Shown in pieces: positions 11,001 to 18,800 of a stretch of DNA of 64,000 nucleotides. Every line of letters starts with the position of its first letter. The stretch's first letter is position 1. Source of the DNA: Bacteroidales bacterium (lineage in GTDB: Bacteria; Bacteroidota; Bacteroidia; Bacteroidales; FEN-979); contig JAQWBQ010000007.1 in the NCBI GenBank assembly GCA_028706295.1, forward strand, positions 35,325 to 99,324. The letters run 5' to 3'. The notes beneath the pieces are model-generated. The model saw nothing but the letters and a program-made list of their open reading frames with translations, had not been told where the DNA came from and did no database searches. Both the position numbers and the translations under genes were made by a program.

Positions 11001-13311
11001 TTTTTCGGTTGCACCGGGCAGTCAGGTTATTGGTTGGTTCTGGGACTTCGGAGATGGTACCGGTACTGCTACCATCCAGAATCCGAAATATCTTTATACA
11101 ACCCCAGGAACCTATGAGGTGAAACTGGTCGTGACCAACCTTACAGGATGTACCGATTCGGTTACAATTCCGGTTATTGCCCGCCAGGTTCCGGTGGCAC
11201 AGTACTCCTATATGAATTTCTTCTGTCCAGCCGGAAAGGTCACCTTCCAGGATCTGTCGACTGCAACTGCTGCGGCAATTGTTGAACGTCAATGGATTTT
11301 TGAACCGGGAGCCTTCTCAAATCTGCCCAATCCGACCTATACTTTTCCGTTGACCAACCAAAAATATGCGGTATCGCTCATCGTTACCGATACTTATGGT
11401 TGCAGGGATACGGTTGTCGACAGCGTTTTTGTCAAACCGGGATTCACATTCTCTTTCTCAAACGACAATGTGTGTGAGGGTTACACAACACATTTCACTC
11501 CCGTTAACATGACTCCCGGCGACAGTTTGTATTCGGTATCGTGGAACTTCGGAGATCCGACAACGGGTCCGAATAATAACTCTACCCTGTACCGACCGAC
11601 CCACACCTTCTCCGGTCCCGGAACCTATATCGTGAAATTTAAAGCTTACAACACCGATAACTGTGTCGACAGCGTTTATAAGGAAGTTCAGGTGTATGAA
11701 GCGCCGGATCCGATGTTTGGATTTGTGTCGACCCCGTGCGACAGTACCATCCATTTCTTCGATTCTACGGCGAATCCGGGAACAGGGACCATCGCGAGCT
11801 GGAAATGGATTTGGGGTGATGGCAGTGATACTACCATCCTTGCCCCCGGTCCGGGCGATAAATCCCATCTCTATGTTAACGCCGGATTATATCAGGTTAC
11901 CCTGATCATAACCAACAGCAACGGTTGTATCGACAGCCTTACCAGGACCGTTCAGCGATTCCCGTGTATCCAGGCGGTATTCACGGTAAAAGACACGTTA
12001 TGTGCCCGGTATGAAATTGCTTTCGGCGACAGCTCGCTGCCGGTTGCAAGGATCAATCAATGGAAATGGATTTGGGATGACGGGAACGAAACCACCTATA
12101 CCACCTATACTCCTGTGGTTTATCATACCTATGCCGACAGTGGGCTCTACCAGGTAAGGTTAGAGATCAACGCGACAATAAATGGTACTCCGATTACAGA
12201 AAGTATGGTCAGAGCAATCCGGATTCGCCCGACTCCGGTCACCTATTTCTCCAATCCTTCGGTTTGTTTGAACCAGATCACACTGTTCAGAGACACCTCC
12301 AATACCTTCGGGGAACCCAATACATGGTGGCACTGGAATTTCAGCACAAATCCTACAGATACTGCCAATGTCAAGAATCCACCACATAAATACGACACTG
12401 CAGGTATTTACAATGTCAAACTTGTGGTCATGAATAAATACGGATGTGAGGATTCATTAACCAAAGAGACCCGCGTTTACCGACTTCCTTCAGCAGCATT
12501 CGATAACACGGCTGCCTGTGCAGGCGATCCTACTTATTTCAATGATCTTACGGTTGAGGCTGATGCTCCGTTGGGTTCCTGGAGGTGGTCCTTCGGCGAT
12601 CCTGCATCGGAGTCGGATACCTCTAATCTGAAAGATCCGGAATACATCTATGAAAAGACGGGTGACTACTCTGTAAATATGATCGTCATGGATACTTACG
12701 GGTGTGCTGATACCGTTGATTCAACGGTGCGTGTGAATGTCACACCGTTGAGTGCATTTACGGTGGTTTCAGGATATAATGGGAAACAAGGACAGATCAA
12801 ACTTAACAATGTGTCGGCCGATGCGAAGAGTTATTTCTGGGATTTCGGTAACCAAAAGTATTCATCCGAGGAAAATCCCGTGGCAACCTATACTGAAGAT
12901 GGCGTTTATGTTATCAAACTCATCGCCACCAATGAATTTGAATGTACCGATACCACATTCTATGAATACCGGCTCCTATTGAAGGGGTTGTATGTCCCCA
13001 ACGCGTTCCTGCCGACCAGTACCAATTTAAGCGTCCGGTTGTTTCAACCCATCGGGATCAATCTGAAACCAGGTTTTTATCACGTAGCGGTATTTGACCT
13101 CTGGGGTCATCAGTTATGGGAGTCAACCAAACTGGATGATAAAGGAAGACCGGTTGAGGGATGGGATGGTACTTATGAAGGCAAGTTGATGCCACAGGGC
13201 AACTACATGTGGAAAATCACTGCAACCTTCGTTGATGACACGCCGTGGACCGGAGGCGACATTGGTCAGGGTGAATACAAGACTATGGGAACTGTAACAT
13301 TAATCCGCTAA
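5059..13311 (+). CDS. Giant PKD-repeat adhesin with T9SS type B (gliding-motility-type) sorting domain
   Basis: The 2750-residue protein starts at ATG 5059 with signal peptide FHRFLRCFLLFTLLLAATPGIFAQ; the in-frame TTG at 5032 is not needed. About 27 tandem PKD-like domains follow, each of 85-100 residues. They are recognised by variants of W-x-W-D-F-G-D-G-x-T, then H-x-Y/F-x-x-x-G-x-Y-x-V-x-L-x-V-T-N-x-x-G-C. Nearly every domain has a Cys near its start and another in the NGC strand, suggesting one disulfide per domain. Residues about 2641-2750 are a CHU_C-type (type B) sorting domain (LYVPNAFLPTST, YHVAVFDLWGHQLWEST, WDGTYEGKLMPQGNYMWKI). From family knowledge, such proteins resemble SprB-like adhesins that T9SS exports with a PorP/SprF partner. 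That partner follows after 18 bases, so the two form an operon. The role (attachment, gliding or biofilm) is inferred. Confidence 0.92.
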   Translation: MFHRFLRCFLLFTLLLAATPGIFAQCPDTQPRITGPGVVGASASNSVVYTTPSVTGHTYSWVVKQLPGNTIINTSSTNVLSQTWSNPGNYVIELTEGISGNTCTAVAATPLSVTVRPMLAAYFYYEFDVAHGCFYNVVDFTGTGDGQFPPVDPTITYEWKWREYNSGNPWTPSGTARNTQITFPTTSGITYEVLYTVSKVVGTTTWTDEITDYVYVDPDKYKPVPNLATPTVPNCTYGEFHFDASASVATLMPTTESFRYVDWDFGDGTTAHYEKTGSTPPQMTTTHAYPTSPGTPYTVTLRLENTIGCVATTSINISVPNSVPVALFSNDAGCVGEPTIFHDLSTPAVEGGSIVKWEWIWGDNTTTIYDLNAIPPTPPPAQIFHLYADAGSKHVTLQVTNANGCVSTIFGLYVNVIPSPLANFNYGPTCVDIPITFYDVSLQNGGSAIVSRIWDFGEGAPSSSPSHTYATPGLKTVTLTVTNENGCSDIKIDNTIYVHPLPEFSPDPAVGFTWANTTLPLEIQFTDNTLPAQVGNNLVWDFGDGKSGFGKNPVHMYTSPGSYNVEMTCTSTDGCYRTYTDMISFTPPVPTFHPIPYDACLDKEVRFVPDPVMGTIVSEEWQYQDEGYTPDPSLTAPYTVKHTFVPPVPMPAVDTHSFKSYGTKAVRHVITLAGTPNVVVDYIDYVTIHDTAIANFTWNNINQLPVGGPPLPGCKGQEVFFFDQSTPPIGSSNAQIIAWKWEFDDPASSMNNVAYTKNCSHIFIDPIRTSFNVKLTVTSSDNNCESIIIKVISIKASPPANFIVNNNPNANVGCLSTTALPVLTYFDYDPAIIPDPLQVANWAWDFGDNTSQSGPYLSSISHAYLTPGWKNVLLTITDLDGCKNTVSKQVYINPLPLPDFSFTTNTCEGQPVMFTDLSLPGGGLLNDYIVQWEWFWGDGSIPDPQVVTNSGTVFHTFPVIAGQYTWSVRLRVTTNYGCVNEITKLVTLKPAPVAFFEIEPLSPQCMTPQSIHFVDKTVPTTATGAVTSWAWTFGDGGTSTLQNPSHVYQLAGPYTVSLTVTTTNGCFNTYGTSVTVNELPVADFHVATASNTCEQGPIQFIDDSQANAAAINSYLWSFGDGGTSIQPSPQHTYSTYGIYQVTLAITNSNGCIHSVTKPVTVNPKPIAEFTYTASSCLGSPVSFINKSFPISGFTGYINQWVWDFGDGTLPITINYPDSPDVTHTFAGNVTSHTVRLTVTTTSGCTAYKEHIVNSIPAPVSNFSYSNTLCIGQTVQFNDESSTNGGGGLQTWNWNFGDPLSGSNTSTLQNPFHIFSGTGPFVVSLRVTSTNGCYKDTSKTVTINQLPVADFGTSTVTTHCEGSAIQFVDLSIANALGISSYSWNFGDGGTSNQQSPQHTFATYGIFNVTLTIMNSNGCIHSVTKPVTINPKPIAQFTFSPSSCVGSPVSFINQSTVPNGYTALINTWVWDFDDGTLPVVINLPANPNIVHTFAGSATIHNVKLTVTTTSGCTSFVIKTVTSVSKPDAYFSWSGSACEQQPVQFTDQSQTNGGGAIQVWNWDFGDPASGNNNLATIQHPTHNFSHPSPPDFSVTLIVVNGNGCRDTLVQSLSVNSRPIADFITDTVCQGSLTSFTDQSTATPGPIVGRLWEFGDGQTSSTNNPTHLYGTPGTFLAKLTVTTSQGCTKDTTKSVVVLGKPVANFTYSSPNCAQDSVQFSDISSTPHGSIQRWLWDFGDGTPPVTINFPVNPNVKHSFAAGGNFMVTLTITTSDSCTAQKQSQVQIGYRPLANFIAGTNSCAMTAVQFTDLSQINSGPALTIWNWNFDDPASGINNTSNTQHPMHAFTAGGTYNVFLQVTNANGCIDSIRKPVSVNPVPVAIFSADTACVGSPTQFTDASTSPSGTVTAWSWDFGDPSSGSNNFSTLQNPTHTYLTTGTYAVTLQVTNSHQCVKDTVVQVVAYPKPTAMFQYEAACINDSTQFTDFSVAPGSQVIGWFWDFGDGTGTATIQNPKYLYTTPGTYEVKLVVTNLTGCTDSVTIPVIARQVPVAQYSYMNFFCPAGKVTFQDLSTATAAAIVERQWIFEPGAFSNLPNPTYTFPLTNQKYAVSLIVTDTYGCRDTVVDSVFVKPGFTFSFSNDNVCEGYTTHFTPVNMTPGDSLYSVSWNFGDPTTGPNNNSTLYRPTHTFSGPGTYIVKFKAYNTDNCVDSVYKEVQVYEAPDPMFGFVSTPCDSTIHFFDSTANPGTGTIASWKWIWGDGSDTTILAPGPGDKSHLYVNAGLYQVTLIITNSNGCIDSLTRTVQRFPCIQAVFTVKDTLCARYEIAFGDSSLPVARINQWKWIWDDGNETTYTTYTPVVYHTYADSGLYQVRLEINATINGTPITESMVRAIRIRPTPVTYFSNPSVCLNQITLFRDTSNTFGEPNTWWHWNFSTNPTDTANVKNPPHKYDTAGIYNVKLVVMNKYGCEDSLTKETRVYRLPSAAFDNTAACAGDPTYFNDLTVEADAPLGSWRWSFGDPASESDTSNLKDPEYIYEKTGDYSVNMIVMDTYGCADTVDSTVRVNVTPLSAFTVVSGYNGKQGQIKLNNVSADAKSYFWDFGNQKYSSEENPVATYTEDGVYVIKLIATNEFECTDTTFYEYRLLLKGLYVPNAFLPTSTNLSVRLFQPIGINLKPGFYHVAVFDLWGHQLWESTKLDDKGRPVEGWDGTYEGKLMPQGNYMWKITATFVDDTPWTGGDIGQGEYKTMGTVTLIR
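8284..10668 (+). repeat. Three-copy super-repeat of a PKD triplet inside the giant adhesin
   Basis: Three consecutive blocks begin near 8284, 9082 and 9889 (about 798, 807 and 780 bases). Each carries the same order of PKD subtypes: type A with FGDG plus Thr/Ser and a short loop, type B with FGDGT-PVTIN-P-NP-V-H-FA, and type C with WNWNFGDP-SG-NN. Blocks 1 and 2 are closely alike (IHSVTKPVT-NPKPIA occurs in both); block 3 is more diverged. They correspond to residues about 1076-1870. Confidence 0.8.
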
Positions 13312-13329
13312 TTGCTAACAATATTCTAA

Positions 13330-14439
13330 ATGAAAAAGCGATATATATCAACGATCCTGGTTCTGCTGTGTTGTTCTGTTTTATTACCGGTGGCTATGAG
13401 CCAGCCCGATATGAATTACTCTCAGTATTTCAGCACACCGACTTACTATAACCCGGCGTATACCGGGATCAATACCGGGATCAGGGCAAGATTTTTGTTT
13501 CGGGATCAATGGCCCACCCTGCCGATTCCTTACAAGTCCTATTTTTTCTCGGCCGATCTCGGAGATCGTAATTTGCCAGGATCAGGCGGACTTGGAATCA
13601 TGATCAACCAGGATACCCCGGGAGCGGGACTGGTTAACAATTTTGGGGCTGCTCTGACCATTGGGGTCAGGATCCCGATAACCAGCTTCATGATCAGTCA
13701 GCTTGGTATTAAAGCCGGGGTGATGCAACGGCGGATCAACTGGGATGCACTGGTCTTTGCCGATCAATTGAGTCCATACGATGGGAATGTTTATCAAACA
13801 ACTGCCGTCATTCCCTCCGACGCGGGCAAACGGGTAGTTCCTGATTTCGCTGCCGGTGGTGTGTTACAGTTCATAAATCCGCAGGGAACGATCAATGGAA
13901 ATATTGGTTTTGCCGTGGATCATATCTTTGCCCCGGATGTAAGTTTTCTCTCAACCGGAGCATCACCCTATCCCCGTAAATGGGTCGGACAGATTGACCT
14001 GGTATTTACAGCGGGCCAGGGCGGATCGTCGTCAGCCATGTACCGTGCCAGTGACGAACCACTCAAGATCAACATCGGAGGATTGTATCAGAACCAGGGG
14101 AGCCTGAACTCATTGCAGGTCGGTTTGAATTTACTCAAATTCAACGTTTATTTAGGTGCCTGGTATAAGACTACCATGACCGGCGTCGTAAATAATGTCG
14201 TCGCGCTTGTGGCAGGCTATCGTTACCGTTTTTATGAGGATATGAATATCAAATTCATGTACAGCTACGATTTACAGGTTTCGGGTGCTCTCAATGGCAC
14301 AGGCGGAGCTCATGAAATCGGGATCATCCTTGAATTTGACAAGCTGCAGATCTTTGGCGGCGGCGGAGGTGGAGGCTTTGTTCCCGGCTCCGGAGGCCGC
14401 AGGGGAGGCGGACCGATGGAGTGTCCGACATTCTATTAA
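13330..14439 (+). CDS. PorP/SprF family type IX secretion-associated outer-membrane protein
   Basis: The 369-residue product has a signal peptide (KRYISTILVLLCCSVLLPVAMSQ) and the diagnostic PorP/SprF opening: QPDMNYSQYFSTPTYYNPAYTG, then RARFLFRDQWPTLP and SYFFSADL. The rest alternates amphipathic strands (GGLGIMINQDTPGAG, GIKAGVMQRRINWDAL, VALVAGYRYRFYEDMNIKFMYSYDLQVSGALNGTGGAHEIGI), as in a small beta-barrel. Family knowledge: SprF is needed to export the SprB adhesin in Flavobacterium, and PorP-like proteins anchor or pass type B substrates. Standing 18 bases after the PKD adhesin, this is almost certainly its dedicated partner. The last 27 residues are odd: a run of seven glycines and GSGGRRGGG, ending MECPTFY beyond the last predicted strand. 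Transcription ends at 14451-14485. Confidence 0.92.
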   Translation: MKKRYISTILVLLCCSVLLPVAMSQPDMNYSQYFSTPTYYNPAYTGINTGIRARFLFRDQWPTLPIPYKSYFFSADLGDRNLPGSGGLGIMINQDTPGAGLVNNFGAALTIGVRIPITSFMISQLGIKAGVMQRRINWDALVFADQLSPYDGNVYQTTAVIPSDAGKRVVPDFAAGGVLQFINPQGTINGNIGFAVDHIFAPDVSFLSTGASPYPRKWVGQIDLVFTAGQGGSSSAMYRASDEPLKINIGGLYQNQGSLNSLQVGLNLLKFNVYLGAWYKTTMTGVVNNVVALVAGYRYRFYEDMNIKFMYSYDLQVSGALNGTGGAHEIGIILEFDKLQIFGGGGGGGFVPGSGGRRGGGPMECPTFY

Positions 14440-14450
14440 AAACTGAAAGA

Positions 14451-14485
14451 AAAAAGAGACGGGATCGAAGCCCGTCTCTTTTTTT
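14451..14485. terminator. Strong, probably bidirectional terminator between porP/sprF-like gene and icd
   Basis: A 13-bp perfect stem pairs 14451-14463 (AAAAAGAGACGGG) with 14471-14483 (CCCGTCTCTTTTT) around a 7-base loop. A-rich and T-rich flanks on both sides let it serve the plus-strand gene ending at 14439 and the minus-strand icd ending at 14506. Confidence 0.9.
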
Positions 14486-14505
14486 AGGACGAGACATGGG
14501 CATTC

Positions 14506-15774
14506 TCAACCCATGTTTGCAATAATCTCACTGCCGAATTCAGAACATTTCAGTTTTGTCGCCCCCTGCATGAGGCGTTCAAAATCGTAGGTCACACGTT
14601 TTTTTGCAATGGCGCCCTCGATTCCCTTTTCAATTAAACGGGCAGCTTCATTCCAACCGATGTAATCGAGCATCATAGCTCCCGAGAGAATAACCGAACC
14701 CGGATTTACCTGGTCTTTTCCGGCATATTTTGGGGCTGTTCCGTGGGTTGCTTCAAAGACGGCATGACCGGTGATGTAGTTAATATTTGCGCCGGGGGCA
14801 ATGCCGATACCACCTACAATGGCTGCCAGGGCGTCGGAGATATAATCGCCGTTGAGGTTCAGTGTGGCAATAACACTGTACTCGGAGGGTCGCGTCAGAA
14901 TTTGCTGCAAAAAAGCATCTGCAATGACGTCCTTGATGATTATTTTGCCCCGGTCAATGGCACTTGTTAACTCGGAATTGGCAACCGTCTCACCATGATC
15001 CGCCTTGATTCGGTCAAAATCCTCCCAGGTGAAAACATGTTCCCTGAATTCACGTGCTGCAAGTTCATATCCCCATTTTTTGAACATCCCTTCTGTGTAC
15101 TTCATGATATTTCCTTTATGTACCAGGGTCACCGATGGTTTGTGATGCTCAATGGAATAAAGGATTGCAGCGCGGATAAGCCGTTCAGAACCCTCTTTTG
15201 AAACCGGTTTAATCCCGATTGAAGAGGAATCAGGAAACCGGATCATTTTGACACCCATCTCTTCCTGGAGGAACTTCAGGATTTTCATCGATTCAGGAGT
15301 CCCTTGCATCCATTCGATCCCGGCATAAATATCTTCCGAGTTCTCCCGGAAGATTACCATGTCGGTTGTTTCCGGATGGATGACGGGCGATGGTACTCCC
15401 TTGAAATACCTGACAGGTCGTAGACAGGTATAGAGATCGAGAATTTGCCGCAGGGCAACATTCAGCGAACGAATGCCTCCGCCGACCGGTGTAGTCAGCG
15501 GTCCTTTAATCGCGACAAGATGCTGAAATATTGTGTCAATTGTAACCTGCGGAAGCCATTCACCGGTTTTTTCAAAGGCTTTTTCGCCTGCCAGGACTTC
15601 TTTCCAGATAATTTTTCTTTTCCCCTGGTAGGCTTTATTAACTGCGGCATCCATAACCCGGACGCTTGCAACCCAGATGTCGGGCCCTGTTCCATCACCT
15701 TCAATGAAGGGAATCATGGGATGGTCGGGAACACGAAGCTTCCCGTTAACCATGGTAATCAGTTCTTCAGTCAT
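14506..15774 (-). CDS. icd: NADP-dependent isocitrate dehydrogenase
   Basis: The 422-residue enzyme oxidatively decarboxylates isocitrate to 2-oxoglutarate in the TCA cycle. It is the homodimeric E. coli type (416 residues there). The substrate site is intact: Ser103 and Asn105 in [13 protein letters not shown], Arg109, Arg119, Arg143 ([13 protein letters not shown]) and Tyr150, all ten positions lower than in E. coli. NADP choice is supported by Lys349-Tyr350 (APKYAG), Val356, Tyr396 and Arg400 (TYDFERLM), the equivalents of E. coli K344, Y345, V351, Y391 and R395. The conserved serine means control by an AceK-type kinase is chemically possible, but no aceK is seen here. The gene starts 44 bases downstream of the giant ligase/GNAT gene on the same strand, so the two may be co-transcribed. 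No separate promoter was recognised. Confidence 0.97.
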   Translation of the reverse strand: MTEELITMVNGKLRVPDHPMIPFIEGDGTGPDIWVASVRVMDAAVNKAYQGKRKIIWKEVLAGEKAFEKTGEWLPQVTIDTIFQHLVAIKGPLTTPVGGGIRSLNVALRQILDLYTCLRPVRYFKGVPSPVIHPETTDMVIFRENSEDIYAGIEWMQGTPESMKILKFLQEEMGVKMIRFPDSSSIGIKPVSKEGSERLIRAAILYSIEHHKPSVTLVHKGNIMKYTEGMFKKWGYELAAREFREHVFTWEDFDRIKADHGETVANSELTSAIDRGKIIIKDVIADAFLQQILTRPSEYSVIATLNLNGDYISDALAAIVGGIGIAPGANINYITGHAVFEATHGTAPKYAGKDQVNPGSVILSGAMMLDYIGWNEAARLIEKGIEGAIAKKRVTYDFERLMQGATKLKCSEFGSEIIANMG

Positions 15775-15818
15775 ATTTCTGGATTTGTCAAATTACTACT
15801 TTACTTCATCAACCGGGT

Positions 15819-18800
15819 TCAGTTCAGTCGCTTGATCAACGCCCCCCATTTTTTATCTACTTCAAAAAAATGTTTCAGATAGTAATTTCCAAACAGGAAA
15901 TGGGCTTTGACGGTCTCAATTCCACGGGATGTCATACTGCTGAAAAAATTTGTGATCATACCTGATGCAATTCCCTGTCCCTGTAATGATGACATTACAA
16001 CGACCCCATCCAACAGGACGTTTTTTTCATCCAGAAAGCGGAATGTCATGCCTCCGATTACATTTTCATTTTCATCTGTAAGGATATACTGATGGTCTTT
16101 ATCAGAGATCTCCTTGGGATAGTTTTCCCGGAAAAACAACTGGTAAAGCTGACCCGTTTCCCTTGCTTCGACCGGTTCACGCAGTATATATTTCCGGTTC
16201 ATCCGGTCATGAAAAGTAAATCGGACCACCAGATGGCCGTATGGATTCTCGCCGGTTTTAAGAAAATCAAAGGATTGCTCGCTCTGAAATTTAGGAAATA
16301 CCATTTTCCCAAAGACCATTTTATCCTCCTCATCCATGATCAGGGATTGCAGATCGGATAACTCGAGAAGCTGAATTGCAAGTCCTTCACGGTGGTGTTC
16401 CATCTGCCGGAGCAAGGCGTCGAAATGTTCCCTGATCTCCAATGACGCATCTGAGAAATAGGTATATCTGAAAAAATAAAAGCGGATAAATTCACCCTGA
16501 TCATGGAGCCGGTATAGTTCCAGCAACTCCATGATGGTTTGTTCTTTTGCTGTATAGGTAATGAGGGGATTCATCCGGTACCATTCCAGGTACTGATCGA
16601 TCGCACTGGTCAGCGCGACCGGTATATAGTATCTGTGTGAAAAGGTATCGATATACTTTGTCAGATGTGAAAGCAAACCAGTGGAATCAAAACAGGTCAG
16701 CGGCGTGCGCTCCAGGTCGACTTTCATTTGCTCGAAAAAGGTCATTGCATCCGCTTTGCCGAAGGCCTCGATACAAGCGTCAAAGATCCACGCGACATCG
16801 AGCTGTGACCGGCACCATGGATAAATGGAGGCTGTTTTACAATAATAATCCTGTAACATCGGTGCAATCAGCGACAAGGTATTCCGGTACACGGACCATC
16901 CTGCCAGGGATAGTATCACTGCGCTTTCTCTGAAATCCATTTCCGGAATTGAGACATTGGAAGGCGATATAGAACCAGGAACGATCTGAAAACCACTGTG
17001 ATGCCAGGCCTTAAAGATTACGGTAAAGGCCCTGACAAAGATCTTTTTCCAGGCATGGATGTTGATATATCCCGCCGACCGATGAATTTCAGACAGTTCC
17101 CTGATTTTATCCCAGGCAGTCAGCCCTCCGATATATTGCGTGGATAAAACTCCGAGTGCAGGTCTGCTGCTCCCCAGTTGTGAGGCTACGGCAGGCCCGT
17201 ATGGGAACCCCGCCAGTGAAGCAAGCCAGTAGAATGTTTCAGGTTTCGGACGGAACTTTGGATTTTCACTCATCACGACATGGAGATCGAAATGTTTACC
17301 CGTATCGGTGTTGATCGACAACCTGTAGTGTTTAAACTCCTTATATGCCAGCAACCGCAGAATCCAGATTCCCTGCCTGGGGATCTTGTTCAGTTCAAAA
17401 TCTACCTCATTAAAGGTAAGCAGGACGCTTTCCTTGAGGAAGGTGGTCGTGCCGAAAATATGAAGCAGACGCTTTTTCTCGGCATCGGAGATACCGTGTT
17501 CAAAAACCAACTTGGAATCCAGATCTTTGTAAGCATTCAGGTCGGTCGATTGCTCGATGGTCCTTTCAAAAACATTCGCAAGCTGGTGAAAGTATTTTTC
17601 AGCCAGCCGCGAGAGAAAGGGATCCTCTTTGTGAAGGATCCACCTTGATAATTCTGCTCTGACCGGAACATAATAATCGAGGTGCTTCAGCGCGAAATTG
17701 TAAAGCATCGACAACACATCCCCGAAAGCCCTCCTGTGCCTCGGTGAAGCCGGCCAGATCAAACGGGTACGGTACCAGTACAACCTTTGTTTTAGCGCAT
17801 CCAGACGGTGTTTCCCGAAGTTGCTTACTGCAATTTCCTTGATCGATCTTTCATTCAGAAAAGTCAGTCCCGATTCAATAAAGGAAGGCATGCTTCTGAT
17901 ATCTTCAGGAGTGGGCGCTTTCAGCAGGATAAGGCGGTAGGCAAGGCATCGGATCTCTTCATCTGGATGGTATGCCAGGGCCTCAAGCCTGGAACGGAGT
18001 AACCCGGCCAGTCGTGGTTCAGCCGACAAGAGCATTTTCCCCAGTTCTTCAATGGAATCATATGCGGTTTGAAAATCAGCAAAAAATGATTTGATTACCA
18101 GGTTATTAGAAGCAACAACCTGACCGTCGCGAACGGATTTCAGAACAGGAGTTACCGGAAGAACGGTCTGCTTAAATCTGATTACCCGGATTGTTGCAGA
18201 GAAATTTCCCATCGGGAGATCCCAACCTTCCCTGACCGGGCAGAATCCGATAATCCCCGGGTTACCTATCCAGAGAGCCGGTTGCCGTGAAATCAATCCG
18301 AGATCGATCTGTTTCCCTTCAATCTGATAACCGAAATCGCCTATCCGAACCAGCCCGTTTTTTAATCTTTTAACAATCAGTGTTTTATTACTTCTTTTGT
18401 TGATCAGTCCGGATTTCCGGTAACATATATCCTGTTCGAGAATGCCAAGGTCCCTGAAGAACCATTTTGGTATAATAATAGAAAAGTCGGGACATTCAAT
18501 GTGCACAAAATTACTTTGATACAGCGATTCAATGACCTCTTTGAAATGGGATTCGATAACCTTCCGGTTGTACGATTTTTTTGCAGTCAATTCTCCTTTT
18601 TCAATACTGAATTCCTGGTTGACCAGGGTAAAATTGATGACCCGTTCAAAGGGGGCCACATCAGCATTGGCAGCCATGACAATCTGGTGATAGTATTCTT
18701 TAAGGTTTCCCCCTTTGAGGGAGGCATAAAGCGAACCGGATTTATCAGGCACGATAAGAAGGACATTGTAGGGGCGGTTATCACCGACCAGGAAGACATT

